Assembly: GCF_051967575.1 (NCBI RefSeq)
Contig: NZ_JBQCJW010000009.1
Span: forward strand, 62,001-126,000
Direction: 5' to 3'
Length of the DNA: 64,000 nt
From: Solibacillus silvestris_B
Lineage (GTDB): Bacteria > Bacillota > Bacilli > Bacillales_A > Planococcaceae
The position numbers and the translations under genes were made by a program. A model generated the notes under the pieces. The model ran no database searches. It had not been told where the DNA came from and worked only from the letters and a program-made list of their open reading frames with translations. This document shows positions 48,931 to 56,862 of this stretch, one piece after another. Numbering within the stretch: the first letter of the stretch is position 1; each line of letters begins with the position of its first letter.

Positions 48931-49779
48931 TTGAGTATTTGTGATGATATTAAAAGAAGGTATATTCGATTATCAAAAGGACAGCGGAAAGTAGCTCAGT
49001 TTGTCATGGATAATCCTAATGTTGTGGCGACACAAATTGCCTCTGAAGTTGGCAGACTTGCAGATGTAAGTGAATCAACTGTTATTCGATTTTGTTATGC
49101 GATGGATTTAGCAGGCTTTAGTGAGCTTCAAGACAAAGTAAAAGGATACTTAATCGAAAAAGGCGAAATAATCGAAGTGAAAAAGGCTATGCCCGCGAAA
49201 AAAATCAGAAAACATATTGGCGCAGATATCGTAAAGCAGGATATTGCCGGTATCTCTAAAACTTTTAATGAATTGAACGAGCGTGATGTCGAAGAAGTGG
49301 TGCAATTGCTGCATCACTCAAAAAGAATACACTTTTTGGGTTTTAGACAATCGGCACCTGCAGCATTTTGGATGTACAGTAATTTAAAGATGCTGCGGGA
49401 GCAAGTGTTTTTTATCCAGCATGAGGCAGATAAAATCGCCCAGCAATTGGCGCTTATGGATGAGGACTCTTTGCTCGTTGTCATTTCATTGGATGATGAA
49501 TATGAAGACGTGGCGACATCTGTGGAAATCGCGAAAAGGAAAAATGTGAAAATTGCCGCGATCCGGGATAAAAAGCTCATTTCCATACCGGAGCCTGCCC
49601 ATACAGTGTTGATTGTCCCATCTGCGCTAGAAGGCGGCGCTACATGTACGATTGCTATTTTCTCTTTATTGCATATTTTAGTCGAATCAATGGTGAGCCA
49701 AAATCCGCAGCAATATGAAAATTATCTCGGGAAGAGCAGAAGCATGAAAAAGTCACCTAATTTAATTGCTATTAGTTAA
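48931..49779 (+). CDS. MurR/RpiR-family transcriptional regulator with SIS domain
   Basis: A 282-residue regulator. The N-terminal HTH_6 domain (about 1-77) contains RLSKGQRKVAQFVMDNPNVV and the recognition helix VSESTVIRFCYAMDLAGFSE. A C-terminal SIS sugar-isomerase domain (about 125-250) includes IHFLGFRQSAPAAF and LLVVISLDDEYEDV, and would bind a phosphosugar-like effector. The start is TTG at 48931, 9 bp after AAGGAG. RpiR members usually control adjacent sugar catabolism, but no such genes are near, so its targets are unknown. Confidence 0.88.
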   Translation: MSICDDIKRRYIRLSKGQRKVAQFVMDNPNVVATQIASEVGRLADVSESTVIRFCYAMDLAGFSELQDKVKGYLIEKGEIIEVKKAMPAKKIRKHIGADIVKQDIAGISKTFNELNERDVEEVVQLLHHSKRIHFLGFRQSAPAAFWMYSNLKMLREQVFFIQHEADKIAQQLALMDEDSLLVVISLDDEYEDVATSVEIAKRKNVKIAAIRDKKLISIPEPAHTVLIVPSALEGGATCTIAIFSLLHILVESMVSQNPQQYENYLGKSRSMKKSPNLIAIS

Positions 49780-49820
49780 AAACCGTAAAGGCTGAGTAAT
49801 GGCCTTTACGGTTTTTTTTA
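49778..49820 (+). terminator. Rho-independent terminator
   Basis: Perfect stem AAACCGTAAAGGC / GCCTTTACGGTTT-type with a U-run of eight. Confidence 0.92.
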
Positions 49821-49899
49821 AGGAAACTTCTATTTTTCTCTCCTCTTCCGTTATGTTAAAATGGAGAGCGAAAAAGCATTTTATACAGGAGGCTCAATT

Positions 49900-50826
49900 A
49901 TGAGTAAAACATTAGTTTTCGGACATAAAAATCCAGATACAGATACAATTACTTCGGCGATTGTTTATGCATACTTAAAACAGCAATTAGATGTGGATGC
50001 AGAAGCGGTGCGCCTTGGAGAATTGAATAACGAAACGAAATTCGCGCTGGAAAAGTTCGGTTTTGAGGCGCCGCGTTTAATTGCAAACGTAAAAGATGAA
50101 GCGGCACAAGTAATTTTAGTTGACCATAACGAATTCCAGCAATCAGCAGACGGCATTGAAGAAGTGCAAATCGCGGAAGTGATTGACCATCACCGTATTG
50201 CTAACTTCCAAACTGCAGATCCGTTATATTTCCGTGCCGAGCCGGTTGGGTGTACGGCAACAATTTTAAATAAATTATTCAAAGAAAATAATGTGGAAAT
50301 TCCGGCAAATATTGCAGGTTTAATGCTATCGGCTATTATTTCAGATACATTATTATTCAAATCACCTACTTGCACAGAGCAAGATGTAAAGGCAGGCGCC
50401 GAATTGACCGTTCTTGCTGGTGTTGAAACAGGCGAGTACGGTTTGGCAATGCTGAAAGCAGGTGCAGACCTTTCAGACAAGTCATTGGAAGACCTATTGT
50501 CGCTAGATGCGAAAGGCTTTGAATTTGGCGAATACAAAGCAACGGTCGCGCAAGTAAATGCGGTTGATATCGAAGACATTCTAGGTCGCCAACAAGAGCT
50601 TGAAAACCTATTGAATAAAAATGTGGCGGATAACGGGCTGGATTTGTTCTTCTTCGTTGTAACTGACATTTTGAATAATGATTCAACAGCAGTGGCAGCT
50701 GGACAAGTTGCAGAAGCGGCTGCGGCGGCGTTCGGTGCAGAAATTATCAATGGACGCATTTCTTTGCCTGGCGTTGTATCTCGTAAAAAGCAAATCGTTC
50801 CAGTATTAACAGAACGTCTAAAATAG
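49900..50826 (+). CDS. ppaC: Manganese-dependent inorganic pyrophosphatase (family II)
   Basis: A 308-residue DHH-family pyrophosphatase. The N-terminal metal motif is FGHKNPDTDTITSA (His9, Asp13, Asp15). Then comes ILVDHNEFQQS, then the DHH motif in VIDHHRIANF. The C-terminal substrate domain ends with GVVSRKKQIVPVL (RKK). It hydrolyses PPi to drive biosynthesis and needs Mn2+ or Co2+. Length is standard, without CBS domains. The ATG at 49900 follows AGGAGG; the ORF opens 39 bp earlier without an RBS. Confidence 0.95.
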   Translation: MSKTLVFGHKNPDTDTITSAIVYAYLKQQLDVDAEAVRLGELNNETKFALEKFGFEAPRLIANVKDEAAQVILVDHNEFQQSADGIEEVQIAEVIDHHRIANFQTADPLYFRAEPVGCTATILNKLFKENNVEIPANIAGLMLSAIISDTLLFKSPTCTEQDVKAGAELTVLAGVETGEYGLAMLKAGADLSDKSLEDLLSLDAKGFEFGEYKATVAQVNAVDIEDILGRQQELENLLNKNVADNGLDLFFFVVTDILNNDSTAVAAGQVAEAAAAAFGAEIINGRISLPGVVSRKKQIVPVLTERLK

Positions 50827-50831
50827 CGACG

Positions 50832-50876
50832 GGAAAATCCGGTGCTCTATTCAACTAGAGCGACCGGATTTTTTTA
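50832..50876 (+). terminator. Terminator of ppaC, overlapping the convergent gene's 3' end
   Basis: Stem AAAATCCGGTGCTCTA / TAGAGCGACCGGATTTT with a 6-nt loop and U-run. The downstream arm is also coding sequence for the last residues of the minus-strand flavoprotein. Confidence 0.9.
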
Positions 50877-52230
50877 TGTCCAATGGATAGACGGCAGGAC
50901 CTTCTATTACTTCGCCTTTCGCATTATAGCGAGAGCCATGGCATGGGCAATCATATGTTTCATCTGCTTCATTCCACCTTGTTTTACAGCCTAAATGTGT
51001 ACAGCGAGGCGCATCAGGACGTGCAATATACCCTTTTACGAGCTCCTTGCTAATGAAACCGCCTGTTTGCAGCATGAAGTATAATGTTTTTCCAAAGTTC
51101 GAGCGGTTTGGGGAAAACAGCGACGTGGCGGCATTTGGCTCCTTTTTTATAAGACTGGGAAGAAGTATGCCTGCGACAAGCGATGAGGATAGCCCCCATT
51201 TATTAAAGCCTGTAGCGATATATAAGCTATCATCATTCGGTGATAACTGCCCGATATAAGGGATTTGGTCAGCGGTCATTATATCTTGCGCACTCCAGCC
51301 ATATTCAAATGCGGGTAGCTCAAAATATGCAGTTAGCTCATGCTGCAATGTTTCGTAAAAGTGGTCCGTATCGCCTGTTGTTCCAGCCAGATGCGATTGG
51401 CCCCCATATATAAAATAAGGCACATTATTTACAAGTGCGCTGCGTATTGTACGACTTTGGGAATCAATGCTTATATATTGCCCTTCCAATAGTTGCGGGC
51501 ATTTTGTCGCCGTTAAATAAGAACGGCTAACTTGCAGCTTCATGGAATAAAGCTGACGAATGGATTCGATAGGGTAATGTGTACATAAAATAAGCTTTTT
51601 ATATTGAATCGTATAGGCGTTTGATGTATGAACACAGTTTTTTAAAGGTTCGATTTTAGTGATGCGTGTATTTAAATAGAGCTGTGCCCCATGTTTTCTT
51701 GCTAAATGGACATAGAAATTGGTGAATTGGACAGGGTCAATTTGCCATTCATTTTTTATTCCGAGCGCCAGCTTTACAGGAAGATCAAGTTCGATTTCAT
51801 TTGATGCGACAAAAGGAATGCCTATTTTTTTATAGTGTTCTGCTTCATTTAGCAGCTGCTCCTTTCCTTGATCCGCCGCTGTGTATAAAAACGAAGTTGC
51901 CTTTGTGAAACTGTCGCTGTTTTCGGAAACAGCCTGCTCAATCGCGGTTTTATTTGCTTCATAATAAATTTTGCCGTCTTCTTCCGTCATTTTTGAATAA
52001 ATAATGTTATGCTGCACCGTTAATTTTCCTGTGGAATATGCGGTTGTTCCATGTGCAAACTGGGGGAGTGCTTCGATTAATGTAACTTGAAAACCTTCTT
52101 TAGCGAGCGAATAGGCAGTATAGATCCCGCTTATCCCCCCGCCGATAATGCATATATCGCATTTTAGCGATTTTTTAACAGCTGGAAAAGAAAAATCTTC
52201 ATTAGATTGAAGCCAGAGCGATTGTTTCAA
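50851..52230 (-). CDS. yhfW: FAD-dependent oxidoreductase with C-terminal Rieske [2Fe-2S] domain (YhfW-like)
   Basis: A 459-residue two-domain redox protein. Residues ~20-370 form a DAO-type FAD oxidoreductase (CIIGGGISGIYTAYSLA dinucleotide motif, HGTTAYSTGKLTVQHN). The last ~70 residues are a Rieske domain with both ligand pairs, CTHLGC and CPCHGS. Bacillus YhfW has the same layout and an unknown substrate. The start is TTG at 52230 with AAGGTGA upstream. The last ten codons lie in the ppaC terminator hairpin. It is divergent from the DsbA-like gene. Confidence 0.88.
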   Translation of the reverse strand: MKQSLWLQSNEDFSFPAVKKSLKCDICIIGGGISGIYTAYSLAKEGFQVTLIEALPQFAHGTTAYSTGKLTVQHNIIYSKMTEEDGKIYYEANKTAIEQAVSENSDSFTKATSFLYTAADQGKEQLLNEAEHYKKIGIPFVASNEIELDLPVKLALGIKNEWQIDPVQFTNFYVHLARKHGAQLYLNTRITKIEPLKNCVHTSNAYTIQYKKLILCTHYPIESIRQLYSMKLQVSRSYLTATKCPQLLEGQYISIDSQSRTIRSALVNNVPYFIYGGQSHLAGTTGDTDHFYETLQHELTAYFELPAFEYGWSAQDIMTADQIPYIGQLSPNDDSLYIATGFNKWGLSSSLVAGILLPSLIKKEPNAATSLFSPNRSNFGKTLYFMLQTGGFISKELVKGYIARPDAPRCTHLGCKTRWNEADETYDCPCHGSRYNAKGEVIEGPAVYPLDIKKSGRSS

Positions 52231-52352
52231 AATATCACCTTTTTATTTTTTAGCATGGGGTATTGATACATAATTTATACAATATTTCCAATTCAAAAAT
52301 TGTACATTTGAATGGACGCTCGTTACAATACAGTACAAGGAGTGTGATCAGA

Positions 52353-53057
52353 ATGAAAATAGAGGTATGGTCGGATTATGTATGCCCATTTTGCTATATT
52401 GGAAAAAAGCAGTTGGAAATCGCATTGGAGCAGTTAGGGTATGGCGACGGCATTGAAGTGGAATATAAAAGTTATTTATTAGATCCTTCTACACCGGTAG
52501 ATACGTCGAGCTCTGTTTATGAAGATTTACAACAAAAATATCAAATTTCTTTGGAAGAAGTAAAAAAGATGACGGCGAATGTCGCAGCGCGTGCAAAAGA
52601 AGTTGGGCTAGAATATAATTTTGATAATATGAAAAGTGCCAATACAGTGAAAGCGCACCGTTTAGCGAAATGGGCTGAAACAGAAGGCAAAGGAAAAGAA
52701 TTTACCGAAAGAGTATTAAAGGCATATTTTCTGGAAGGGGAAGCAATTGGTCAAACGGACGTCCTGCTTTCTTTAGCGAAAGAAGTAAATCTGCCGGCTG
52801 AAAAGGCTCAGCAAATTATCGATGGCAATGAATTTATGGGAGAAGTCGAGCAAGATATTGCAGTTGCCCAAAAATTGGGTGTGCGTGGTGTGCCATTCTT
52901 CGTCATTGATAATAAATACGGTATTTCAGGAGCACAGCCACAAGAAGTGTTTGAGCAGACAATCGAAAAAGCCGCACAGGAAATTGGATTGCGCAAACCT
53001 TTAAAAATGCAAGGAAGCAGCGGAGCAGCATGCACAGACGATTCTTGCGAAATTTAA
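52353..53057 (+). CDS. DsbA-family thiol-disulfide oxidoreductase, FrnE-like
   Basis: A 234-residue thioredoxin-fold protein of the DsbA/FrnE group without a signal peptide, so cytoplasmic. The active site is SDYVCPFCYIG (Cys11-Cys14), and the cis-proline loop is RGVPFFVID. The C-terminus adds a second pair, CTDDSC (Cys227/Cys232, C-x4-C), which Deinococcus FrnE also carries and uses to exchange electrons with the CXXC site. The ATG at 52353 follows AAGGAGTG. It lies 144 bp before the azoreductase gene and shares a redox theme with both neighbours. Confidence 0.87.
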   Translation: MKIEVWSDYVCPFCYIGKKQLEIALEQLGYGDGIEVEYKSYLLDPSTPVDTSSSVYEDLQQKYQISLEEVKKMTANVAARAKEVGLEYNFDNMKSANTVKAHRLAKWAETEGKGKEFTERVLKAYFLEGEAIGQTDVLLSLAKEVNLPAEKAQQIIDGNEFMGEVEQDIAVAQKLGVRGVPFFVIDNKYGISGAQPQEVFEQTIEKAAQEIGLRKPLKMQGSSGAACTDDSCEI

Positions 53058-53086
53058 TCTCGGTCTAAAGTATGAGAGCAATCATA

Positions 53087-53142
53087 TTGATTTTTTTTGA
53101 TTGTTCTTTTATTATATAAAAGTACCTCGAATGTGAGATACT
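53087..53142 (+). promoter_or_regulatory. azoR promoter with inverted-repeat operator
   Basis: TTGATT (53087-53092), 17-bp spacer, TATTAT (53110-53115). An inverted repeat over the predicted start site (53121-53142) has arms AGTACCTC and GAGATACT (one mismatch pair) around GAATGT. The outer AGTA/TACT ends suit an HxlR/YodB-type repressor. Confidence 0.55.
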
Positions 53143-53201
53143 CAAAAACAAGATAAAAGTTCAACAATAAATAATATTCATTAAGCAGGGAGAATAAAAT
53201 A

Positions 53202-53840
53202 ATGACAAATGTATTAGTTGTAAAAGCAAATAACCGTCCAGACGGAGTATCAACAAAAATGTATGAAACATTCATGGCGGAAATAGCAAACGAACAAGGT
53301 TTAAATGTAACAACTTTTGACGTGTTTGAAGAAAATATGCCATATTTCGGACAGGAATTATTCAATGCATTCGGTAAAGCACAAGCAGGCGAGGAATTAT
53401 CGGCTATCGAAGCGGGTTCAATCGCGGCGTTCAATAAATCTCGCGAAGCTTTATCAGCTGCAGATGTAGTTGTATTTGCATTCCCGTTATGGAACTTAAC
53501 AATTCCAGCTGCATTACAATCATTCATCGATTACACATATGGCGCAGGCTATACATTCAAATATGATGAAAACGGCAACCAGATCAGCTTAATGCCAGAT
53601 AAAAAATATATCGTATTATCAGCTCGCGGCGGAGTTTATTCGACTCCGGAAATGTCGGCGCTTGAAATGTCGGCAAACTATATTAACGCTGTAGCAGGCG
53701 GTGTATACGGCATGGAGAAAATCGATGAAGTGATTATCGAAGGTCATGCTTCAAATCCGGCAGCAGCAGAGCAGATTATTGCTGACGGATTAGAAAAAGT
53801 AAAAGCTTCGGCTCAAAAATTAGCAATGGTGACAGCATAA
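53202..53840 (+). CDS. azoR: FMN-dependent NADH-azoreductase
   Basis: A 212-residue flavodoxin-like quinone/azo reductase. It opens MTNVLVVKANNRPDGVSTKM and has FAFPLWNLTIPAALQSFIDY, the FMN/dimer segment diagnostic of AzoR, then LSARGGVYS at about 143-151. It reduces quinones and azo compounds by two electrons, a detoxification role in Bacillus (AzoR1/AzoR2). RBS CAGGGAG. The inverted repeat in its promoter and the YodB-like regulator 760 bp downstream suggest quinone- or diamide-responsive repression. Confidence 0.92.
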   Translation: MTNVLVVKANNRPDGVSTKMYETFMAEIANEQGLNVTTFDVFEENMPYFGQELFNAFGKAQAGEELSAIEAGSIAAFNKSREALSAADVVVFAFPLWNLTIPAALQSFIDYTYGAGYTFKYDENGNQISLMPDKKYIVLSARGGVYSTPEMSALEMSANYINAVAGGVYGMEKIDEVIIEGHASNPAAAEQIIADGLEKVKASAQKLAMVTA

Positions 53841-53852
53841 TTCATATCGCGA

Positions 53853-53897
53853 AGAAGGGAATATCCGAAAAGTTATTTCGGGGCATTCCCTTTTTTT
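53853..53897 (+). terminator. Rho-independent terminator
   Basis: Stem AAGGGAATATCCGAAA / TTTCGGGGCATTCCCTT with a U-run; it abuts the end of the convergent yceI gene. Confidence 0.85.
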
Positions 53898-54420
53898 ACA
53901 TTTTGTTCAACTGTAATTCCACATTAACATGAACTTGCTCTGCGAGTAAAACCCCGCCAGTTTCCAAAGCTGCATTGTAAGTTAAATTAAAATCTTTTCT
54001 GTTGATTATTGTCTTACATGTAAAACCATATGTATCAGCATTCCATGGGCTCTTTACATGCCCGTTGTAGGCCACCTCAAAAGTAACGGGTTTTGTAATG
54101 TCTTTTATCGTTAAATCCCCATGTAATTTAAATTTATCGTTTCCGCCCTCCACCGCGTTTTTAATAAACGTAATTTTTGGATAACGGTCTGCATCAAAGA
54201 AGTCCCCGGAAATCAAATGCTGGTCACGCGAATTGTCACGTGTATTCACACTTGCCACATCCAAATCAAAGCGAATGAATGCCTCTTTAAACGTTTCGAT
54301 TTCGTCTGCCTCGATTTGGGCTGAAAAAGAATCAAAAGTGCCGTTCACCTTCGTGATCATCATATGCTTTATGGAAAAGTTAATGGACGAGTGGAAAAAG
54401 TCCACTACATAAGTTGTCAT
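53896..54420 (-). CDS. YceI-family lipocalin-like protein
   Basis: A 174-residue beta-barrel protein of the YceI family, which binds polyisoprenoid or amide lipids in a lipocalin-like cavity. The core is VVDFFHSSINFSIKHMMITK near the N-terminus, then FDLDVASVNTRDNSRDQHL and FDADRYPKITFI. No signal peptide is present, as usual for Firmicute members. The function is unknown, with stress roles proposed. RBS GAGGTGA. It converges on azoR and is divergent from the HxlR-type gene. Confidence 0.9.
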   Translation of the reverse strand: MTTYVVDFFHSSINFSIKHMMITKVNGTFDSFSAQIEADEIETFKEAFIRFDLDVASVNTRDNSRDQHLISGDFFDADRYPKITFIKNAVEGGNDKFKLHGDLTIKDITKPVTFEVAYNGHVKSPWNADTYGFTCKTIINRKDFNLTYNAALETGGVLLAEQVHVNVELQLNKM

Positions 54421-54499
54421 AATATCACCTCATTTTATTGCAAAATACTACTTCCATCATAAAATAGATGGTTATTTATTACAATGTGAATATCGTCGC

Positions 54500-54523
54500 A
54501 GTAAGCTACTTACTTTTCGTAAT
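54500..54523. promoter_or_regulatory. Inverted repeat between yceI and the HxlR-type gene
   Basis: Perfect palindrome AGTAAG-CTA-CTTACT (54500-54514), overlapped by TTAC-TTTTC-GTAA (54511-54523). It sits in the shared promoter region of the divergent pair and could be the operator of the adjacent regulator. Confidence 0.45.
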
Positions 54524-54599
54524 TGATGATAAGTGGTAATATCATAATAAGCATTTAAATAAATTTAGTTTTAAGGCTGTAAAATATGAGGTGAATAAC

Positions 54600-54905
54600 A
54601 TGAAAGAATCAGCATTATGTCCGCGTTTGTCAAAAGCGATGGAGCTTGTCGGAAAACGTTGGACGGCTTTAATAATTTATCAGTTACTAGAAGGACCGCA
54701 ACGTTTTAATGCGATTGAAGCTGCTTTGCCGATCAGTGGACGATTATTGTCAGAGCGTCTGAAGGAGCTTGAAAAGGAAGGAATTGTTGAACGTAAAGTG
54801 TATTCAGAAGTACCGATCCGCGTTGAATATAATTTGACCGAGAAAGGACATTCGCTCGAACAGACTGTCAGGGAAATCGAAAAATGGGCGAAAAACTGGC
54901 TTTAA
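54600..54905 (+). CDS. HxlR-family winged-helix redox regulator (YodB/CatR-like)
   Basis: A 101-residue MarR/DUF24-type repressor. The single N-terminal cysteine of the redox-sensing branch is present (ALCPRL, Cys7, matching Cys6 of YodB). The winged helix follows: KRWTALIIYQLLEGPQRFNAI and ISGRLLSERLKELEKEGIVE. YodB and HypR sense quinones and disulfide stress through this cysteine. The ATG at 54600 is 6 bp after GAGGTG. Position beside azoR and yceI and shared inverted repeats suggest it controls them. No second C-terminal cysteine is seen, unlike YodB. Confidence 0.87.
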   Translation: MKESALCPRLSKAMELVGKRWTALIIYQLLEGPQRFNAIEAALPISGRLLSERLKELEKEGIVERKVYSEVPIRVEYNLTEKGHSLEQTVREIEKWAKNWL

Positions 54906-54981
54906 ATAATACGGTTTTACTTGTAAAAAGCGCGGTAAAAACAGATACTAAAAAAGTACGTCAGCTTTACGAGAAAGGAAA

Positions 54982-55902
54982 ATGGCTTTTATGACAATTC
55001 AACAATGGGAAAATGATTTATTGCGATGGATACCTTCAGCCAATATAAAAATAAATGAAACATTAAAAAAATATACAATGACAAAACTTGGCGGCAAAGC
55101 GGATATTTTAGTGCTGCCTGAAACAGAACAGCAAGCAGCGGCAGTTGTAAAATACGCCTACGAAAAAAAGGTTCCTTTATTAATGCTGGGAAACGGTTCG
55201 AATATGGTCGTGCGGGATGGCGGAGTTCGCGGCATCGTATTGCATTTTTCCTTATTAAACGAAATCCGTATTGATCGCAATATCGTCCATGCGCAAAGTG
55301 GTGCTTTAATTAAAGAAGTATCGAAACAAGTTGCAGCCAACAGTTTAACTGGCTTTGAGTTTGCATGTGGCATTCCAGGATCAATCGGCGGGGCAATGGC
55401 TATGAATGCGGGTGCATACGGCGGAGAAATCAAAGATGTGGTGACATCGTGCACTGTGCTGACACCTGAGGGAGAGCGGCTAGTATTGGACAACGAGCAG
55501 CTGGAGCTTTCTTACCGGAAAAGCATCATTGCTAAAAAAGGCTATTTCGTATTGTCCGCCACATTCCAATTAGCACAAGGCAGCCAACAGCAGATCGATG
55601 AAAAAATCGCGGATTTAACATTCCAGCGTGAATCAAAGCAGCCGCTGGAATACCCTTCAGCAGGAAGTGTGTTTAAACGCCCTCCAGGACATTTTGCCGG
55701 TAAATTAATTCAAGATAGCGAGCTGCAGGGCAAAGGTGTAGGAGGAGCGGAAGTTTCTACAAAGCATGCAGGATTTATCGTCAATAAAAACAATGCGACC
55801 GCAAAGGACTATATCGAGACGATTCAAATGGTGCAGCGCATTGTGAAGGAAAAATTCGATATTGACTTGGAAATGGAAGTAAAAATTGTCGGTGAAGATT
55901 AA
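54982..55902 (+). CDS. murB: UDP-N-acetylenolpyruvoylglucosamine reductase
   Basis: A 306-residue type II MurB that reduces UDP-GlcNAc-enolpyruvate to UDP-MurNAc for peptidoglycan. FAD motifs are YTMTKLGGKADILVLP and MLGNGSNMVVRDGG. The catalytic region has GIPGSIGGAMAMNAGAYGGE, and the proton-donor serine and substrate loop lie in PSAGSVFKRP. The final Glu is in LEMEVKIVGE. The start is ambiguous: the ATG at 54982 is very close to AAAGGA, while the ATG at 54991 is about 11 bp away. A 76-bp gap separates it from the regulator gene. Confidence 0.93.
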   Translation: MAFMTIQQWENDLLRWIPSANIKINETLKKYTMTKLGGKADILVLPETEQQAAAVVKYAYEKKVPLLMLGNGSNMVVRDGGVRGIVLHFSLLNEIRIDRNIVHAQSGALIKEVSKQVAANSLTGFEFACGIPGSIGGAMAMNAGAYGGEIKDVVTSCTVLTPEGERLVLDNEQLELSYRKSIIAKKGYFVLSATFQLAQGSQQQIDEKIADLTFQRESKQPLEYPSAGSVFKRPPGHFAGKLIQDSELQGKGVGGAEVSTKHAGFIVNKNNATAKDYIETIQMVQRIVKEKFDIDLEMEVKIVGED

Positions 55903-55924
55903 ATTTGGAAAATAAAGAAGACTT

Positions 55925-55958
55925 CAACTCGCGCTAATGTAGTGCGAGTTATCTTTTT
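55925..55958 (+). terminator. Rho-independent terminator
   Basis: Stem AACTCGCGCTA / TAGTGCGAGTT with a short loop and ATCTTTTTT. Confidence 0.88.
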
Positions 55959-56019
55959 TGCATCAAACTAAATGACATAGCAACCGTCATGAAGCATAAG
56001 TTACATAGAAGGAGCAAAA

Positions 56020-56781
56020 ATGATGAAATTCATCTCATGGAATGTAAATGGTATACGTGCATGTGTAAAAAAAGGATTTATGGATTATTTCAGTGAAATG
56101 GATGCGGACTTTTTCTGCATCCAAGAAACAAAATGCCAAGCAGGACAAATTGATTTACAATTGGACGGCTATTATCAATATTGGCATGATGCAGTAAAAA
56201 AAGGCTATTCAGGTACAGCGATTTTTACGAAGCACAAGCCATTAGATGTATTTTACGGCATCGAAAATGAAGTCGCAGCCGATGAAGGACGTATAATCAC
56301 GCTGGAATACGAAAAATTCTATTTAGTGAATACATATACACCAAATGCGAAGCGGGATTTAACGCGTTTGGAGGAACGTCTTCTTTGGGAAGATCGGATG
56401 GCGCTTTATTTAAAGGAACTTGATGCGAAAAAACCCGTCATTTATTGTGGGGATTTGAATGTTGCGCATGAAGCAATCGATATTAAAAATGCGAAATCCA
56501 ATATCGGAAATTCAGGCTTTACATATGAGGAACGCGGCAAGATGACAGACTTGCTTGCCAGCGGGTTTACAGATACATTCCGCCATTTCCATGCAAATGA
56601 AACCGATCGTTTTACATGGTGGAGCTATATGGCGAAAGTGCGCGAACGAAATATCGGCTGGCGCATTGATTACTTTATCGTATCAGATCGCATCGTTCCG
56701 CAAATAGAAGAAACTTCGATTCATTCGCAAGTTTTAGGTAGCGATCATTGCCCTATCGTATTAAAATTAAAAACAGTGTAA
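56020..56781 (+). CDS. exoA: Exodeoxyribonuclease III / AP endonuclease
   Basis: A 253-residue Mg-dependent nuclease of the ExoA/Xth family for abasic-site repair. Motifs: ISWNVNGIRAC, the metal-ligand glutamate in CIQETKCQ, NTYTPNAKRDLTRL, YCGDLNVAHEAID, and the catalytic end LGSDHCPIVLKL (Asp-His). The RBS AAGGAG precedes two ATGs at 56020 and 56023. It is a single gene behind the murB terminator. Length equals Bacillus ExoA (about 252). Confidence 0.95.
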   Translation: MMKFISWNVNGIRACVKKGFMDYFSEMDADFFCIQETKCQAGQIDLQLDGYYQYWHDAVKKGYSGTAIFTKHKPLDVFYGIENEVAADEGRIITLEYEKFYLVNTYTPNAKRDLTRLEERLLWEDRMALYLKELDAKKPVIYCGDLNVAHEAIDIKNAKSNIGNSGFTYEERGKMTDLLASGFTDTFRHFHANETDRFTWWSYMAKVRERNIGWRIDYFIVSDRIVPQIEETSIHSQVLGSDHCPIVLKLKTV

Positions 56782-56862
56782 GATGAATAGAAAAAGAGAA
56801 AAGCTGCTTTCCGAAGAGTATGGGTAACGCTTTGCAAACTAAGAAACAAAGAGGTGGATTTA

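Noticed and set aside
50190..50759. 189-codon minus-strand ORF inside ppaC
   Set aside because: Antisense shadow of a complete, motif-verified pyrophosphatase gene.
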